From Paraburkholderia fungorum (GTDB lineage Bacteria > Pseudomonadota > Gammaproteobacteria > Burkholderiales > Burkholderiaceae), in assembly GCF_900099835.1 (NCBI RefSeq), contig NZ_FNKP01000004.1:439610-503609 (forward strand): DNA of 64,000 nucleotides, in the 5' to 3' direction. Below the pieces are notes generated by a model. That model ran no database searches and was not told the origin of the DNA. It saw only the letters and a list, made by a program, of their open reading frames with translations. Below, piece by piece: positions 17,584 through 27,140 of the stretch (position 1 is the first letter of the stretch; the number at the start of each line of letters is the position of its first letter). The translations under genes and the position numbers were made by a program.

Positions 17584-18783
17584 TCAGAAGCGGTGAAGAA
17601 TACCTACGCCAGCGGCGAACACATTGGTACCTGTCCCCGGTGTGCCGTTGAAACCGTCGCCAATCGTCGGCGTCGCACGGATCACCGTGCCCGTCGCACT
17701 CAGTGTTTCACCGCTTGCATGCGTCCACGCAGCTAGCGCATAGAGTCCCGTCGCCTTCGACAATGAGTAATACAGTTGCGTGGTTACCTGATGGTAATTC
17801 GCGCCGTCTGTACCGTTGGCTTGCGACGCATGCACGAAGGCGTAGCCGGTTGCGAAGGACCACGCAGGTCCGAACATCCAGTGACCCACAAGGCCCGCGG
17901 AATTGAACACGGCCTCAGTGGAGAAATGTGAGTTGATGCTCGGAATGTACTGCGTATTAGACAGAGAACCCGACAGATCAAACGACGGCGTAATTTGCCA
18001 GCCGGCTGTGACGGCAATGCGCTGCTGTGCCTGCGCATACTGATAGCCGTTGGTCAGCGCAGAAATCGACGGTTCCGCCCCGTTGTTGCTCAAGGTCGTG
18101 TATTGACCCCATGCACCGCCACCCGACGCAGAGTTATTGATCCGGAGAAAGCCGACAGCCAAGCCTCCGGGACCAGCGTTGTACTGAGCCGCAAGGCTAT
18201 AGGTTGAACCGCTGTTGATGCTGCCCGGCTGACCACCCAACGCGTACGAGCCTGCAACGGTAAAGCCGTGTACAGTTGGCGACGTATACGAGATCTGATT
18301 GTTCACGTAGTTCAGATCGAGCATGTCGATGTCGCCAGGGTGCGCACCGAAGAAGCCGGTCAACCATTGCGTCGGACTCCATCGCGACAACAGGATCACA
18401 TATTGCGAAAAACCGCGACCCACGATCAACGAGCCGTAGTCCGGATTCGTCAGCCCCATGTTCGCCTGACGTTTGAATGCGAGGCCCGCTGTGGTCATTG
18501 CACCGTTCGACGCGTTGAAACCCTGCTCGAGCCGGAACACAGCCTTGGTCCCACCGCCAAGGTCCTCGATGCCCTTTAAGCCCCACACTGTCGCACCGCG
18601 CACACCATTGACCATCGTCACGGCAGAATGGCCACCGGACGTTTGACCCAATGATCCAGAACTACTTTGATATGCGATACCCGCGTCGACGAGACCATAG
18701 AGCGTTACGCTGCTCTGCGCGTTTGCGATGCACGGGGTGATAGCGGCCGCAGCGGCCGCGGCGAATGCCGAAAACCTTCTCAT
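17584..18783 (-). CDS. Burkholderia-type outer-membrane porin
   Basis: The protein has 399 residues. The signal peptide FAAAAAAAITPCIANA is followed by the mature start QSSVTLYGLVDAGIAY. Family features include GLKGIEDLGGGTKAVFRLE, the loop segment YGSLIVGRGFSQYVILL, and the terminal GVGILHRF with a final Phe for outer-membrane insertion. It is a general diffusion porin, presumably trimeric. It is clearly diverged from the porin at 9102. The next gene upstream on the minus strand (19078-19827) encodes a solute-binding protein whose substrate might enter through this channel; that link is inference from position. Confidence 0.92.
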   Translation of the reverse strand: MRRFSAFAAAAAAAITPCIANAQSSVTLYGLVDAGIAYQSSSGSLGQTSGGHSAVTMVNGVRGATVWGLKGIEDLGGGTKAVFRLEQGFNASNGAMTTAGLAFKRQANMGLTNPDYGSLIVGRGFSQYVILLSRWSPTQWLTGFFGAHPGDIDMLDLNYVNNQISYTSPTVHGFTVAGSYALGGQPGSINSGSTYSLAAQYNAGPGGLAVGFLRINNSASGGGAWGQYTTLSNNGAEPSISALTNGYQYAQAQQRIAVTAGWQITPSFDLSGSLSNTQYIPSINSHFSTEAVFNSAGLVGHWMFGPAWSFATGYAFVHASQANGTDGANYHQVTTQLYYSLSKATGLYALAAWTHASGETLSATGTVIRATPTIGDGFNGTPGTGTNVFAAGVGILHRF

Positions 18784-19077
18784 GCTGTCTCCTGATGGAT
18801 ATTAGAATTTTTTAAGGTCGGCATTGTATGCTGACCTTTCGAATAGGGATACTTAATAACTTTCTTTTTGTTATCTCTCAGATTCGATATTGCGTTTTCG
18901 GTGTCCGATGCATCCCTCTTCAATGCACGCTATCTTTTACCGAAGCATGCCATAGGCAAACCATTAGCAGGATGCAATAAATGCACAGCAGATTTCGAGT
19001 GACATCAATTCAGCGCAAGTTCGAATTCGACTGTCCACATCACAAACCAGATTCGCAGAACAACCAGGCCGAAACAT

Positions 19078-19827
19078 TTAAAGTGGGTTCGGCGGAGCGA
19101 CCTTGCCGCTGTCGACCCTGTGCTCCACGAGTGCGCGACTGACGAAACCGGACGCCTTCATCACTTCGACAAACGCTGCAACGTAACGTGCAGCTTCTGG
19201 CCGTCCCTTCGGAGTCGCCATAGCCTGACGGATTTCCATGAAGTTACCTTCAAGCATCCGCAATCCGCCGATCCGCTTCGCGTCCAGTTCACTACGTGCT
19301 TTCACGCCGGCAACCACATCGAGATTCTGTTCGATCAGCATATCGGCGATTTTCGTGGGATCGTCGCCTCGCACCAACTCAGCGTGAAGAATCTCGCGCT
19401 TGAGAAAGAGGTCGTACGCGCTATCACGGCTGACCGCGATCCGGTGACCCGTCCGATCGACGTCTTCGTTGGTGCGGATGAGCGACTCAACGCGTACCAG
19501 ATAAACGCCTTCGATCAGTAGATACGGTCCCGAGTAGTCCATCTCTTTGGCCCGCTCGGGATCGATACCGCTGAACGCAACGTCCCATACCCCCTCTTTC
19601 GCAGCGTCCACGACACTGCGAGCCGACGAGAACTCCACCAGTTCCACAGGCACTCCGAGGTGAAATGCGAGCTCTCGGGCAAGATCGACAGATACGCCAC
19701 TCAGCTCTCCTGTTTCGGCATTTCTACAGGCGAGTGCGGGATTACCATAGTTGATCGCGGCACGCAGAGCACCCTTTGGTGCAAGTTGTGTGATTACATC
19801 ACCGGATGGTTTAGGAAGACTTGTCAT
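19078..19827 (-). CDS. Family 3 solute-binding-fold protein, possibly cytoplasmic
   Basis: The protein has 249 residues from the ATG at 19827; the frame is open further upstream, but related proteins start near SGDVITQLAPKGALRAAINYGNP and lack a signal peptide, as here. The type II periplasmic-binding fold is visible: GVSVDLARELAFHLGVPVELVEF, WDVAFSGIDPERAKEMDYSGPYL, and IAVSRDSAYDLFLKR. This matches the amino-acid-type binding proteins of family 3 (SBP_bac_3). It is transcribed divergently from the LysR gene at 20141, a common arrangement for a LysR target. Without an export signal it may be an intracellular sensor or enzyme rather than a transporter part. Confidence 0.75.
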   Translation of the reverse strand: MTSLPKPSGDVITQLAPKGALRAAINYGNPALACRNAETGELSGVSVDLARELAFHLGVPVELVEFSSARSVVDAAKEGVWDVAFSGIDPERAKEMDYSGPYLLIEGVYLVRVESLIRTNEDVDRTGHRIAVSRDSAYDLFLKREILHAELVRGDDPTKIADMLIEQNLDVVAGVKARSELDAKRIGGLRMLEGNFMEIRQAMATPKGRPEAARYVAAFVEVMKASGFVSRALVEHRVDSGKVAPPNPL

Positions 19828-20140
19828 GAAAGCTCGAGGCAACTGGTTAGCTGGATTTCCAAATAGTTTGGAAACGAAGGTCGGCGGTCTGTCCGCATAA
19901 ACCTCCCGACTCATGCAGAAAGTATCGCGCGCAGTTTCTAACCAGATCAATCAGCCAGGTGCAAACCAGCTTTGTGCATGACGCTGACTCGCTCACCGCA
20001 GGTTCGCTGCGAACGCTCGTTCGCGCTTAACCGCATATCTGTCGCGGTCCCAGAACGCTATACTGCTCTTCCCCCCTACTACAACGAGACGGCTACGTTC
20101 CCCCAAGGGAGTCCGAGCGTGCCCCCGTTCCGGTCATACA
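19828..20140. promoter_or_regulatory. Divergent promoter region of the binding-protein and lysR genes
   Basis: This 313-bp stretch should hold the LysR-controlled promoters for both flanking genes. I could not fix a convincing T-N11-A site by eye. Part of it may code for an N-terminal extension of the binding-protein gene. Confidence 0.4.
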
Positions 20141-21082
20141 ATGCATTCAGAAGATCTCTTGATGTTTCTTGGTGTTGCTGAGAACGGCAATCTGTCGCGT
20201 GCCGCGGCGGAAATAGGGTTATCGCAGTCTGCGTTGAGCCGACGCATCTCCACACTCGAATCGGAACTGAACACGCGGCTATTCCACCGCAGCGGACGAG
20301 GCTTGATGCTGACCGAGAGCGGCAATCGGCTGATAGCCTACGCACGCACTATCAAGAAGACGCTCGACGAGGCGAATGCAGACCTGCATGCTCCTGCACA
20401 CCAAGGCCCGTCGAGCATCATTCTTGCCGCTCCGCCGACCATTGCCAAGATCCTGTTCGGCTCGATAGGCAAGTCCCTTCAGGAGCGCTACCCCGGCATC
20501 AGGATGCGCGTCAAGGAAGGTCTGGCCAGTCACATCCACGACTGGATCACCAGCGGCGAAGTCGACGCGGCAATCGCCTATCTCCCGGAGAATCGCGCGT
20601 TTCTGGGTGGCGTCGACGTGATCCTGCGCGAGCGCTTGAGCTTCATTGCGCCGATGCAATTCGGCCCGCTTCCGGCGGCGTTCCCGCTCGAACGCCTAGC
20701 CGATGTGCCATTGATCGTGCCGTCTCCTTCGCATGGCATCCGCACGCGAGTCGAGGCATTCGTGGCCCAACATTCGAAATCGCTAAAAATTGCGATGGAA
20801 TGCGATTCGTCTGTCTACATCACACGCCAACTGGTTGTGGAAAACTGCGGCTGTACGATTTTGCCGGTCGCGGCGGTCTACGAAGAATTGCAGGCCGGGA
20901 AACTTCAGGCAACCCGTCTTGAACCGGACATCGTTCGTGACGTCGCCATCATTTCGGGGAAAAACCGACCACCGATTCCCGCGCAATGGGATGTCTTGCG
21001 TGCGATCCGGCAAATCATGATCGAACTCGTCGAAGGTGGCATGTGGCCTGACGCCGAAGTTGCCGAGGGCAGCTCAGCGTAG
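20141..21082 (+). CDS. LysR-family transcriptional regulator
   Basis: The protein has 313 residues. The winged helix-turn-helix at residues 1-60 (FLGVAENGNLSRAAAEIGLS, then QSALSRRISTLESELNTRLF) is canonical, followed by RGLMLTESGNRL. The effector domain begins near SSIILAAPPTIAKIL. It lies divergent to the solute-binding-fold gene and 277 bp upstream of the ThDP enzyme and aldehyde dehydrogenase genes, so it could control either or both. The gap to the ThDP enzyme has a 15-bp perfect hairpin (GCAAAGCTGCTTTGC, 21212-21226), which could be an operator or a terminator. Confidence 0.92.
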   Translation: MHSEDLLMFLGVAENGNLSRAAAEIGLSQSALSRRISTLESELNTRLFHRSGRGLMLTESGNRLIAYARTIKKTLDEANADLHAPAHQGPSSIILAAPPTIAKILFGSIGKSLQERYPGIRMRVKEGLASHIHDWITSGEVDAAIAYLPENRAFLGGVDVILRERLSFIAPMQFGPLPAAFPLERLADVPLIVPSPSHGIRTRVEAFVAQHSKSLKIAMECDSSVYITRQLVVENCGCTILPVAAVYEELQAGKLQATRLEPDIVRDVAIISGKNRPPIPAQWDVLRAIRQIMIELVEGGMWPDAEVAEGSSA

Positions 21083-21359
21083 AGTCGCTGCGCCTCGGCA
21101 GCCACCAGCCCCAGATAACACTCTCAACATCGACGAATCGGACGCAATCATCAGCGTCCCTCGTCGGTTGTTTCCCTCTCCTATTCGCCTTCTACCTCGG
21201 CTCCCCGCCTCGCAAAGCTGCTTTGCAAGTTTCGCAACGAGTTCGCCGAAGTTTGCCCCGCATAATGAATGCATGCTCGATGCCGCGCTGTGCGCATCGT
21301 GGGCAACATCGAAATGAGACGGCAACGCGCAGTGCCGCCACACAAGGAGCTTGAAGTAC

Positions 21360-23021
21360 ATGTCTGAAACTGTTGAGCGGCGCAACGGCGGCCGCATTCT
21401 TGTCGACGCCCTCAAGATCAATCACGTCGATACCGTCTACTGTGTTCCTGGCGAGAGCTATCTGCCAGTGCTCGATGCACTGCACGACGCCCCCGGGATT
21501 CGCACGATCACAACCCGCCATGAAGGCGGCGCATCCAACATGGCCGATGCGTACGGCAAGCTGACTGGCCGCCCAGGCATCTGTTTCGTCACGCGCGGCC
21601 CCGGTGCGACACATGCAAGCAATGGCGTCCACACTGCCAGCGAAGATTCGACGCCGATGATCCTGTTTGTCGGTCAGGTCGACCGTCAGATGATCGGACG
21701 CGGCGCATTCCAGGAAGTCGACTATCGGCAGATGTTCGGCGGAATCGCGAAGTGGGTAACCGAGATCGACAGCATCCAGCGTATCCCTGAGATCGTCGCA
21801 AAAGCGTTCAGTATTGCGATGTCGGGCCGTAAAGGCCCAGTCGTCGTCGCGCTACCCGAGGATGTGCTGTTTGGCGCTGCTGAAGTTCAGGACGCGGCCG
21901 CTACCCGCGTCGCGCACGCTGCGCCGCAGCCTCAGGCACTCGAAGCTCTGAAGACGCGTCTCGCAGCAGCGTCACGACCGCTTGTGATCGTCGGCGGTAC
22001 GGGCTGGGATACGCAGGCCACTGCCGCGCTCCAGCGTTTCGTTGTTCAGAACCGGCTGCCGGTCGCGGCTTCGTTTCGTCGTCAGGATCTGTTCGACAAT
22101 CGGAACGCTCACTATGTCGGCATGCTGGGGCTCGGCATTTCGCCCAAGCTCGCCGAGCGGGTTAAGCAGGCCGACCTGCTCATCGTGATCGGTTCGCGAC
22201 TCGCTGAAACCACGTCGTCCGGCTATACGCTGATCGAGAGTCCGACGCCCCGTCAAACGCTAGTTCATGTTCACCCTGATCCGCAGGAACTCGGCCGTGT
22301 CTTTCAGGCGGATCTGCCGATCGCGTCGGATCTGAGCGCATTCGCGCTGTCGCTCGATGCGCTGGAACCCGTGTCCGCCCCGACTTGGCAGGCATGGACC
22401 GAAAGCGCTCGCGCCGACTACGTCGCGCATTCGACACCGCCCGCAACATCCAACGAAATCGCTGGCGTCGACCTCGCCCAGGTTATCGCTCATCTCGACG
22501 AAGTATTGCCAGACGATGCCGTTCTTTCGAATGGCGCGGGTAACTACACCGTGTGGCTGCATCGCTTCTATCGCTATCGACGCGAAGCCACTGAACTCGC
22601 GCCGACTAACGGCGCGATGGGCTACGGCTTACCCGCTGCAATCGCCGCGAAGATTCAGAACCCCGAGCGCAGCGTTGTCTGCCTGGCGGGCGACGGCTGT
22701 TTCATGATGTACGCACAAGAACTTGCAACCGCCGTTCAATACGGTGCGGCAATGATCGTGATTGTCGTGAACAACGGCATGCTCGGCACGATCCGGATGC
22801 ATCAAGAACGCGAGTACCCCGATCGCATTTCGGGGACCACGCTGACGAATCCCGACTTTGTCGCTCTGGGCCTGGCGTTTGGCGCGTTTGCATCACGCGT
22901 CGAGAGAACTGAAGATTTCCCCGCGGCATTTGCCGCGGCCCAGGCGTCGGGCCGGCCGGCACTGATCGAGTTGCGCACCGACCCGCGTCAGATAACTCCC
23001 AACCTGCGACTGACCAAGTGA
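21360..23021 (+). CDS. Thiamine-diphosphate enzyme, acetolactate-synthase-like
   Basis: The protein has 553 residues. The ATG at 21360 follows AAGGAG at about 10 bases. It has the three-domain layout of the acetohydroxyacid synthase/2-oxoacid decarboxylase family. The catalytic Glu that activates ThDP is present (VPGESYLPVLDAL). The Mg-ThDP motif GDG...NN spans VVCLAGDGCFMMYAQELATA and IVVNNG. The central domain PLVIVGGTGWD lacks obvious FAD-specific features. It overlaps the aldehyde dehydrogenase region immediately downstream, so a decarboxylase that makes an aldehyde for that enzyme is plausible. The substrate is unknown; it need not make acetolactate. Confidence 0.85.
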   Translation: MSETVERRNGGRILVDALKINHVDTVYCVPGESYLPVLDALHDAPGIRTITTRHEGGASNMADAYGKLTGRPGICFVTRGPGATHASNGVHTASEDSTPMILFVGQVDRQMIGRGAFQEVDYRQMFGGIAKWVTEIDSIQRIPEIVAKAFSIAMSGRKGPVVVALPEDVLFGAAEVQDAAATRVAHAAPQPQALEALKTRLAAASRPLVIVGGTGWDTQATAALQRFVVQNRLPVAASFRRQDLFDNRNAHYVGMLGLGISPKLAERVKQADLLIVIGSRLAETTSSGYTLIESPTPRQTLVHVHPDPQELGRVFQADLPIASDLSAFALSLDALEPVSAPTWQAWTESARADYVAHSTPPATSNEIAGVDLAQVIAHLDEVLPDDAVLSNGAGNYTVWLHRFYRYRREATELAPTNGAMGYGLPAAIAAKIQNPERSVVCLAGDGCFMMYAQELATAVQYGAAMIVIVVNNGMLGTIRMHQEREYPDRISGTTLTNPDFVALGLAFGAFASRVERTEDFPAAFAAAQASGRPALIELRTDPRQITPNLRLTK

Positions 23022-23023
23022 GC

Positions 23024-24610
23024 ATGCCGATGGATATTCAAGGAAGCATGATCATTGGATGCGAGACGGTCACGGGTCAGGGCGGCTTCATGCATGCCTA
23101 TGCTGCCTCAACCGGTGAGCCGATAAGCCCTATGTTCGGCTGTGCAACGCAGGAAGACGTGGAGCAAGCGTGCACGCTCGCGGCGCAAGCGTTTGACTCT
23201 TACCGGCGCCTCTCCGATGAACGTCGCGCCCAATTTCTCGACGCGATTGCGTGGGAAATTGCGAGTCTAGGTTCGGTCCTGTCCGAGCGGGCGCACGCGG
23301 AAACCGCGTTGCCGCTCGCCCGACTCGAAGGCGAACGGATGCGCACGGTCAACCAGTTGCGCCTTTTTGCGACGGTCATTCGCGACGGCCGCTGGCACGG
23401 GGCGGTAATCGATAACGCTCAGCCCGAGCGAACGCCACTGCCGCGCTCCGACTTGAGACTGCAGCATATCGGCATCGGTCCTGTTGTGGTTTTCGGGGCA
23501 AGCAATTTTCCGCTAGCGTTTTCTGTTGCAGGCGGCGATACCGCGTCAGCACTCGCCGCGGGATGTCCGGTTGTCGTGAAAGCTCATCCGGCACATCTTG
23601 GAACATCCGAACTGGTCGCCCGTGCAATCGCGAAGGCGGCACAGGATACAGGCATGCCCGCCGGCGTCTTTTCGATGGTCATCGGTGAAGGCACATGGAT
23701 TGGCGAGTCACTCGCGAAGCACCCGGCGATTCGGGCGATCGGCTTTACCGGCTCGCGCCAGGGCGGTCTCGCCTTGACGCGCATTGCACAAGACCGCCCG
23801 ACGCCGATTCCCGTCTATGCCGAGATGAGCAGCATCAATCCGGTCGTCGTGTTTCCCGCCGCACTCGCAGCGCGTGGAGAGATAATCGCCCGAGACTACA
23901 TTGATTCGCTCACGTTCGGCGCTGGGCAGTTCTGTACCAATCCGGGCCTTGTGCTGGCAATCGCCGGCGATGCGCTCGACGCCTTCTGCGCAAACGCGGC
24001 CGAAGCGATTGCAGCGAAACCGGCAGCCACGATGCTCACTCCCGGTATCCATGCCGCTTTCCGTCGTGGCATCGGGCAGCTCGTCGCGGCGACCGGCGTC
24101 GCGCAGGTTGCGAGCGGCCAACCTGCAAACGGCCCGTACGATGCGGTCCCGATCCTGCTGCGCACGACTGCCGACGACTTTCTCGCCAACGCGGTACTCG
24201 AACAGGATGTCTTTGGACCGGGCTCACTGATCGTCGCCTGCCGCGATCTCGCTCAACTCGAAGCTGTGCTGAGCCACATCGAGGGACAGTTGACGGCCAC
24301 CGTTCAACTTGACGATGACGATCATGCACATGTGCGCGAGGTGCTCCCACTGCTCGAACGCAAGGCAGGACGCATCCTCTTTAACGGCTTTCCGACTGGT
24401 GTCGAAGTGTCATACGCGATGGTGCACGGCGGTCCCTTTCCGGCGACGTCGGACGGGCGGAGCACATCGGTGGGCGCCAGCGCAATCGGGCGCTTCCTGC
24501 GTCCGATCTGCTATCAGGACGCGCCCGATTCGCTTCTGCCGACGGCACTTCGTGCCGACAATCCGCGCGGGATCTGGCGCCTCGTTGATGGTGAATTGAC
24601 GCGGGAATGA
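23024..24610 (+). CDS. Aldehyde dehydrogenase, 2-oxoglutarate-semialdehyde dehydrogenase-like
   Basis: The protein has 528 residues, matching the long NADP-type family that includes 2,5-dioxovalerate (alpha-ketoglutarate semialdehyde) dehydrogenase. Possible starts are GTG 23018, ATG 23024 and ATG 23030; homologues begin around the last (MDIQGSMIIG). Signatures: VVFGASNFPLAFSVAGGDTA, the nucleotide-binding FTGSRQGG, catalytic Glu region YAEMSSINPVVVFP, and catalytic Cys in FGAGQFCTNPGLV. It is effectively contiguous with the ThDP gene and surely co-transcribed. The pair could convert a 2-oxo acid to an aldehyde and then an acid, or feed sugar-acid intermediates to 2-oxoglutarate. Confidence 0.88.
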   Translation: MPMDIQGSMIIGCETVTGQGGFMHAYAASTGEPISPMFGCATQEDVEQACTLAAQAFDSYRRLSDERRAQFLDAIAWEIASLGSVLSERAHAETALPLARLEGERMRTVNQLRLFATVIRDGRWHGAVIDNAQPERTPLPRSDLRLQHIGIGPVVVFGASNFPLAFSVAGGDTASALAAGCPVVVKAHPAHLGTSELVARAIAKAAQDTGMPAGVFSMVIGEGTWIGESLAKHPAIRAIGFTGSRQGGLALTRIAQDRPTPIPVYAEMSSINPVVVFPAALAARGEIIARDYIDSLTFGAGQFCTNPGLVLAIAGDALDAFCANAAEAIAAKPAATMLTPGIHAAFRRGIGQLVAATGVAQVASGQPANGPYDAVPILLRTTADDFLANAVLEQDVFGPGSLIVACRDLAQLEAVLSHIEGQLTATVQLDDDDHAHVREVLPLLERKAGRILFNGFPTGVEVSYAMVHGGPFPATSDGRSTSVGASAIGRFLRPICYQDAPDSLLPTALRADNPRGIWRLVDGELTRE

Positions 24611-24782
24611 AACGGCGTTTGCTGCTCGGCGACGGACAACTGGCGACCGGTTCGTCCGTCGTTGCACTACTCCAAGCTTGACTCATTGGGCGGGTTCACG
24701 TCGGGCGATATCCTGTTGACCACAAGGGAGGCCGACATCCCACAACGCCGGCCATGCTCTCAACGCGTCAATCGCCGACCGC

Positions 24783-25079
24783 TTACTGACTGGCCGCCTG
24801 CCCCGCTGCGGCCTTCCTCTGCGCCTTCTGCAGGTCTTGCGGATAGTTAAGATCGGAGCGCGCAGCGGGGTTATAGCCGTTCTGCTCCAGTTTCTTGAGT
24901 TCCGCGTTCTTGCGAGCCCGCGCCTCCTTGCGAGCCGCCTTGCGCTGTGCCTTGGTCGGCTTCGATGTGGCTTGGGCCGCATCGGAAGCCGGCTGTGCAC
25001 AAGCCAGATGCACAAGAGAGGTCAGCGAAACCGCAAGCGCGGCTTTGACTATAAAAGAGCTGACTGATCTGATCATCAT
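24783..25079 (-). CDS. DUF4148-type small exported protein
   Basis: The protein has 98 residues with a signal peptide (AALAVSLTSLVHLACA), a very basic middle (KAQRKAARKEARARKNAELK) and the DUF4148-like end KKLEQNGYNPAARSD plus YPQDLQKAQRKAA. AGAGG lies 6 bases before the ATG at 25079. The strongly basic section suggests binding to an acidic polymer or membrane surface, but no function is known. Confidence 0.8.
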   Translation of the reverse strand: MMIRSVSSFIVKAALAVSLTSLVHLACAQPASDAAQATSKPTKAQRKAARKEARARKNAELKKLEQNGYNPAARSDLNYPQDLQKAQRKAAAGQAASQ

Positions 25080-25236
25080 TTTTCGCCTCTAATTGAAAGG
25101 TTGTGACTCTTCAAGTTGAATCTGCCTGCATATGCGAATCGAGGAGGCGCCACAAAGCGCTGCCTCGATTCGACGTAGACAATTCCTGAGATTTTGTGAG
25201 AGATCCGCGCGAGAATCGTGCGAACCCGAGCAAGCG

Positions 25237-26421
25237 TCAGACCGGACGGCCTGTGATCGCGTCGCCGAGCGGAATACCGGCGAACTCTTTGGGCAGGTCA
25301 ACCACGAAGGTCAAATACGGGCGCTGTGTGCGATCGGTGCCACCGAACAGCGCAGTGCGTTCCGTTTGCGGCGAAGGCACGTAGAGCTTCCGGTCGGCGC
25401 TAATAAACGAAGCATCTGCACTGAACAGTTGCGGATGCGAAGCGAGCACAGCCTCCTGGCCCGAAGGAGAACGCAAGATCACCCGCTGGCCGTGAATGTC
25501 CGACAGATAAAGGTTACCAAGCGTATCCATCGCCGAGCCACCGACGAGCCGCGTGTCGAACCACGTTTCAACATGCGTAGCGAGAACGTCATCGGTGATG
25601 CTTTCGTCCCACAGGTACTGGGTCCGGATACGACGGAACGGACCAGTCGGGGATGCCCACGCCAGCCACTCGCCGTCTGGGCTGATCTCGATCAGATCCG
25701 CCTTCGGCGTCACATGATGCGATCCGGGCCGCGGCGGCTCCGGAGACGCGAGCATTTGCGGGTAGCCCGAGAGTCGGCGCAGCGTCTTGCCCGTGCGCTG
25801 ATCATGAACGATGACTGCCCCAAGCCCGGAATCGGTGTTGTAGATCAGCGGACCATACACGCGCAGATCGTTGAGCTTGGAGCCCGGCGGCAGAATCTTG
25901 TCGTCGTAGCGGATGATCTTGAGCACCTTGCCGCTATGCGCGTCCAGTTGCACGAGCTTCTGCGCGCCCGGCAATGCCACCTCCGTTCGCAATGCTCCTT
26001 GATCGACGGCCCAGACGGTGTCGTCTTCGAAGATATGCACCGAATTGACGTAGACGAATGCATTCGATCCGTCTGCGCCCGGCTGCCAGTTGTTCCAGTC
26101 GCCACCAGGAAACGGCCACGCCGTGCCGTCCGCCGCCATGCGTGCGACCGACGGCGTGACTTCGTGACCGGGCCAGCGCGGCAAGCCAAGAAACACCGTG
26201 TTATTGCGGGTAAGTGCGACACCGTTGGCCATCCAAGGCGAATGGATAACGGGCTTCATCGGCAACTGCTCCGCCGGCAGGAAGCGCGCGGCGTCAGCCG
26301 CGAGCGTAGCCGACGCGGCGCTATCTTCAGCCGCCAGTGCATATCCGGTCTTTCCGACGGTTGCTGCTGCCGCACCGACCGCAGCGGCCCCCCGCAAAAA
26401 ATTGCGACGAGTTAAGGGCAT
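25237..26421 (-). CDS. Exported Yellow/major-royal-jelly-family beta-propeller protein
   Basis: The protein has 394 residues. A twin-arginine signal (RRNFLRGAAAVGAAAATVG) directs export in folded form. The body matches the MRJP/Yellow family (PF03022): GVALTRNNTVFLGLPRWPG, VHIFEDDTVWAVDQG, IRYDDKILPPGSKLNDLRV, the hallmark YNTDSGLGAVIVHDQRTGKT, and GSAMDTLGNLYLSDIHG. These are six-bladed propellers related to SMP-30/gluconolactonases; bacterial members are little characterised. It is the last gene of the minus-strand operon containing the LeuC/LeuD-type enzyme. A periplasmic lactone hydrolase or ligand-binding role upstream of the pathway is possible but unproven. Confidence 0.85.
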   Translation of the reverse strand: MPLTRRNFLRGAAAVGAAAATVGKTGYALAAEDSAASATLAADAARFLPAEQLPMKPVIHSPWMANGVALTRNNTVFLGLPRWPGHEVTPSVARMAADGTAWPFPGGDWNNWQPGADGSNAFVYVNSVHIFEDDTVWAVDQGALRTEVALPGAQKLVQLDAHSGKVLKIIRYDDKILPPGSKLNDLRVYGPLIYNTDSGLGAVIVHDQRTGKTLRRLSGYPQMLASPEPPRPGSHHVTPKADLIEISPDGEWLAWASPTGPFRRIRTQYLWDESITDDVLATHVETWFDTRLVGGSAMDTLGNLYLSDIHGQRVILRSPSGQEAVLASHPQLFSADASFISADRKLYVPSPQTERTALFGGTDRTQRPYLTFVVDLPKEFAGIPLGDAITGRPV

Positions 26422-26498
26422 TATTGTCTTCCTCCTGTCATTGATATTAAGCGCGGCTTTGTATAAGACAGCCGCTGTTAGATGTCATGCCGAATACT

Positions 26499-27137
26499 TC
26501 ATCTCGCGTCGCTTGCTTTTCCCGGTTCATAGACCCATGGCCGGAGTTGCTGGTCGCGTGACCAGAACGCTTCGAGTTCTGCACGCATGCCAAGCGTGAA
26601 ATCGATCTCGTCGAGTCCGTGCAGCAACATCGTTCGCTGCTGCTCCGGCGCCGTAAATGCATACGCCTGGCCCGCGTTGTCGGTGACCGTCAACGCTTCC
26701 AGATCAACCGTGAGCCGCGCGCCATCGCCGGCGTGATCGGCATCGTCCGCGAGATGGGCAACAACCTCCTTCGGCAGTACCACCGGCACGATTCCGTTGC
26801 GAAAGCAGTTGTTGAACAGAATCCCGCCGAAGCTCGGCGCTATCACCGCGCGGATGCCAAACGCACGCAATGCCTTGGCCGCCGCCTCGCGCGATGATCC
26901 ACAGCCGAAGTTCTCACCGACGACAAGGATTTCCGCCTTATCCCACGGTGAACGGTTCAGCACGAACTCCGGATTCAGCTCTTCTCCCGTCAGGTAGCGC
27001 ATGTTCCGAAACAGCGCCTCGGCATGTTTTTCCTTCGGCGTGTTCGCCGCGAAAAGACCCGGTGCGATCTGATCGGTGTCGATGTTGTTGCGCTGGATCG
27101 CCGCAGCCACAGCTGTCGTTCGAACGAATGGTTCCAT
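26499..27137 (-). CDS. leuD: 3-isopropylmalate dehydratase-type small subunit
   Basis: The protein has 212 residues, normal for LeuD. The swivelling aconitase domain is clear: NIDTDQIAPGLF, ENFGCGSSREAAAKALRAFGIRAVIAPSFG, and FRNGIVPVVLP. It pairs with the large subunit immediately upstream (3-bp gap), and together they would dehydrate and rehydrate a 2-alkylmalate-like acid through a [4Fe-4S] centre. The operon lacks leuA and leuB and instead has a decarboxylase-like gene and an acid symporter, so a catabolic paralogue acting on another hydroxy-diacid is more likely than leucine synthesis. Confidence 0.85.
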   Translation of the reverse strand: MEPFVRTTAVAAAIQRNNIDTDQIAPGLFAANTPKEKHAEALFRNMRYLTGEELNPEFVLNRSPWDKAEILVVGENFGCGSSREAAAKALRAFGIRAVIAPSFGGILFNNCFRNGIVPVVLPKEVVAHLADDADHAGDGARLTVDLEALTVTDNAGQAYAFTAPEQQRTMLLHGLDEIDFTLGMRAELEAFWSRDQQLRPWVYEPGKASDAR

Positions 27138-27140
27138 CTG

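Noticed and set aside
21360..23021. Biosynthetic acetolactate synthase (ilvB)
   Set aside because: There is no ilvN/ilvH small subunit or ilvC nearby; the partner is an aldehyde dehydrogenase.
25132..26415. A 427-codon plus-strand open frame opposite the MRJP gene
   Set aside because: The minus-strand MRJP protein has a Tat signal and family motifs; the antisense frame has neither.
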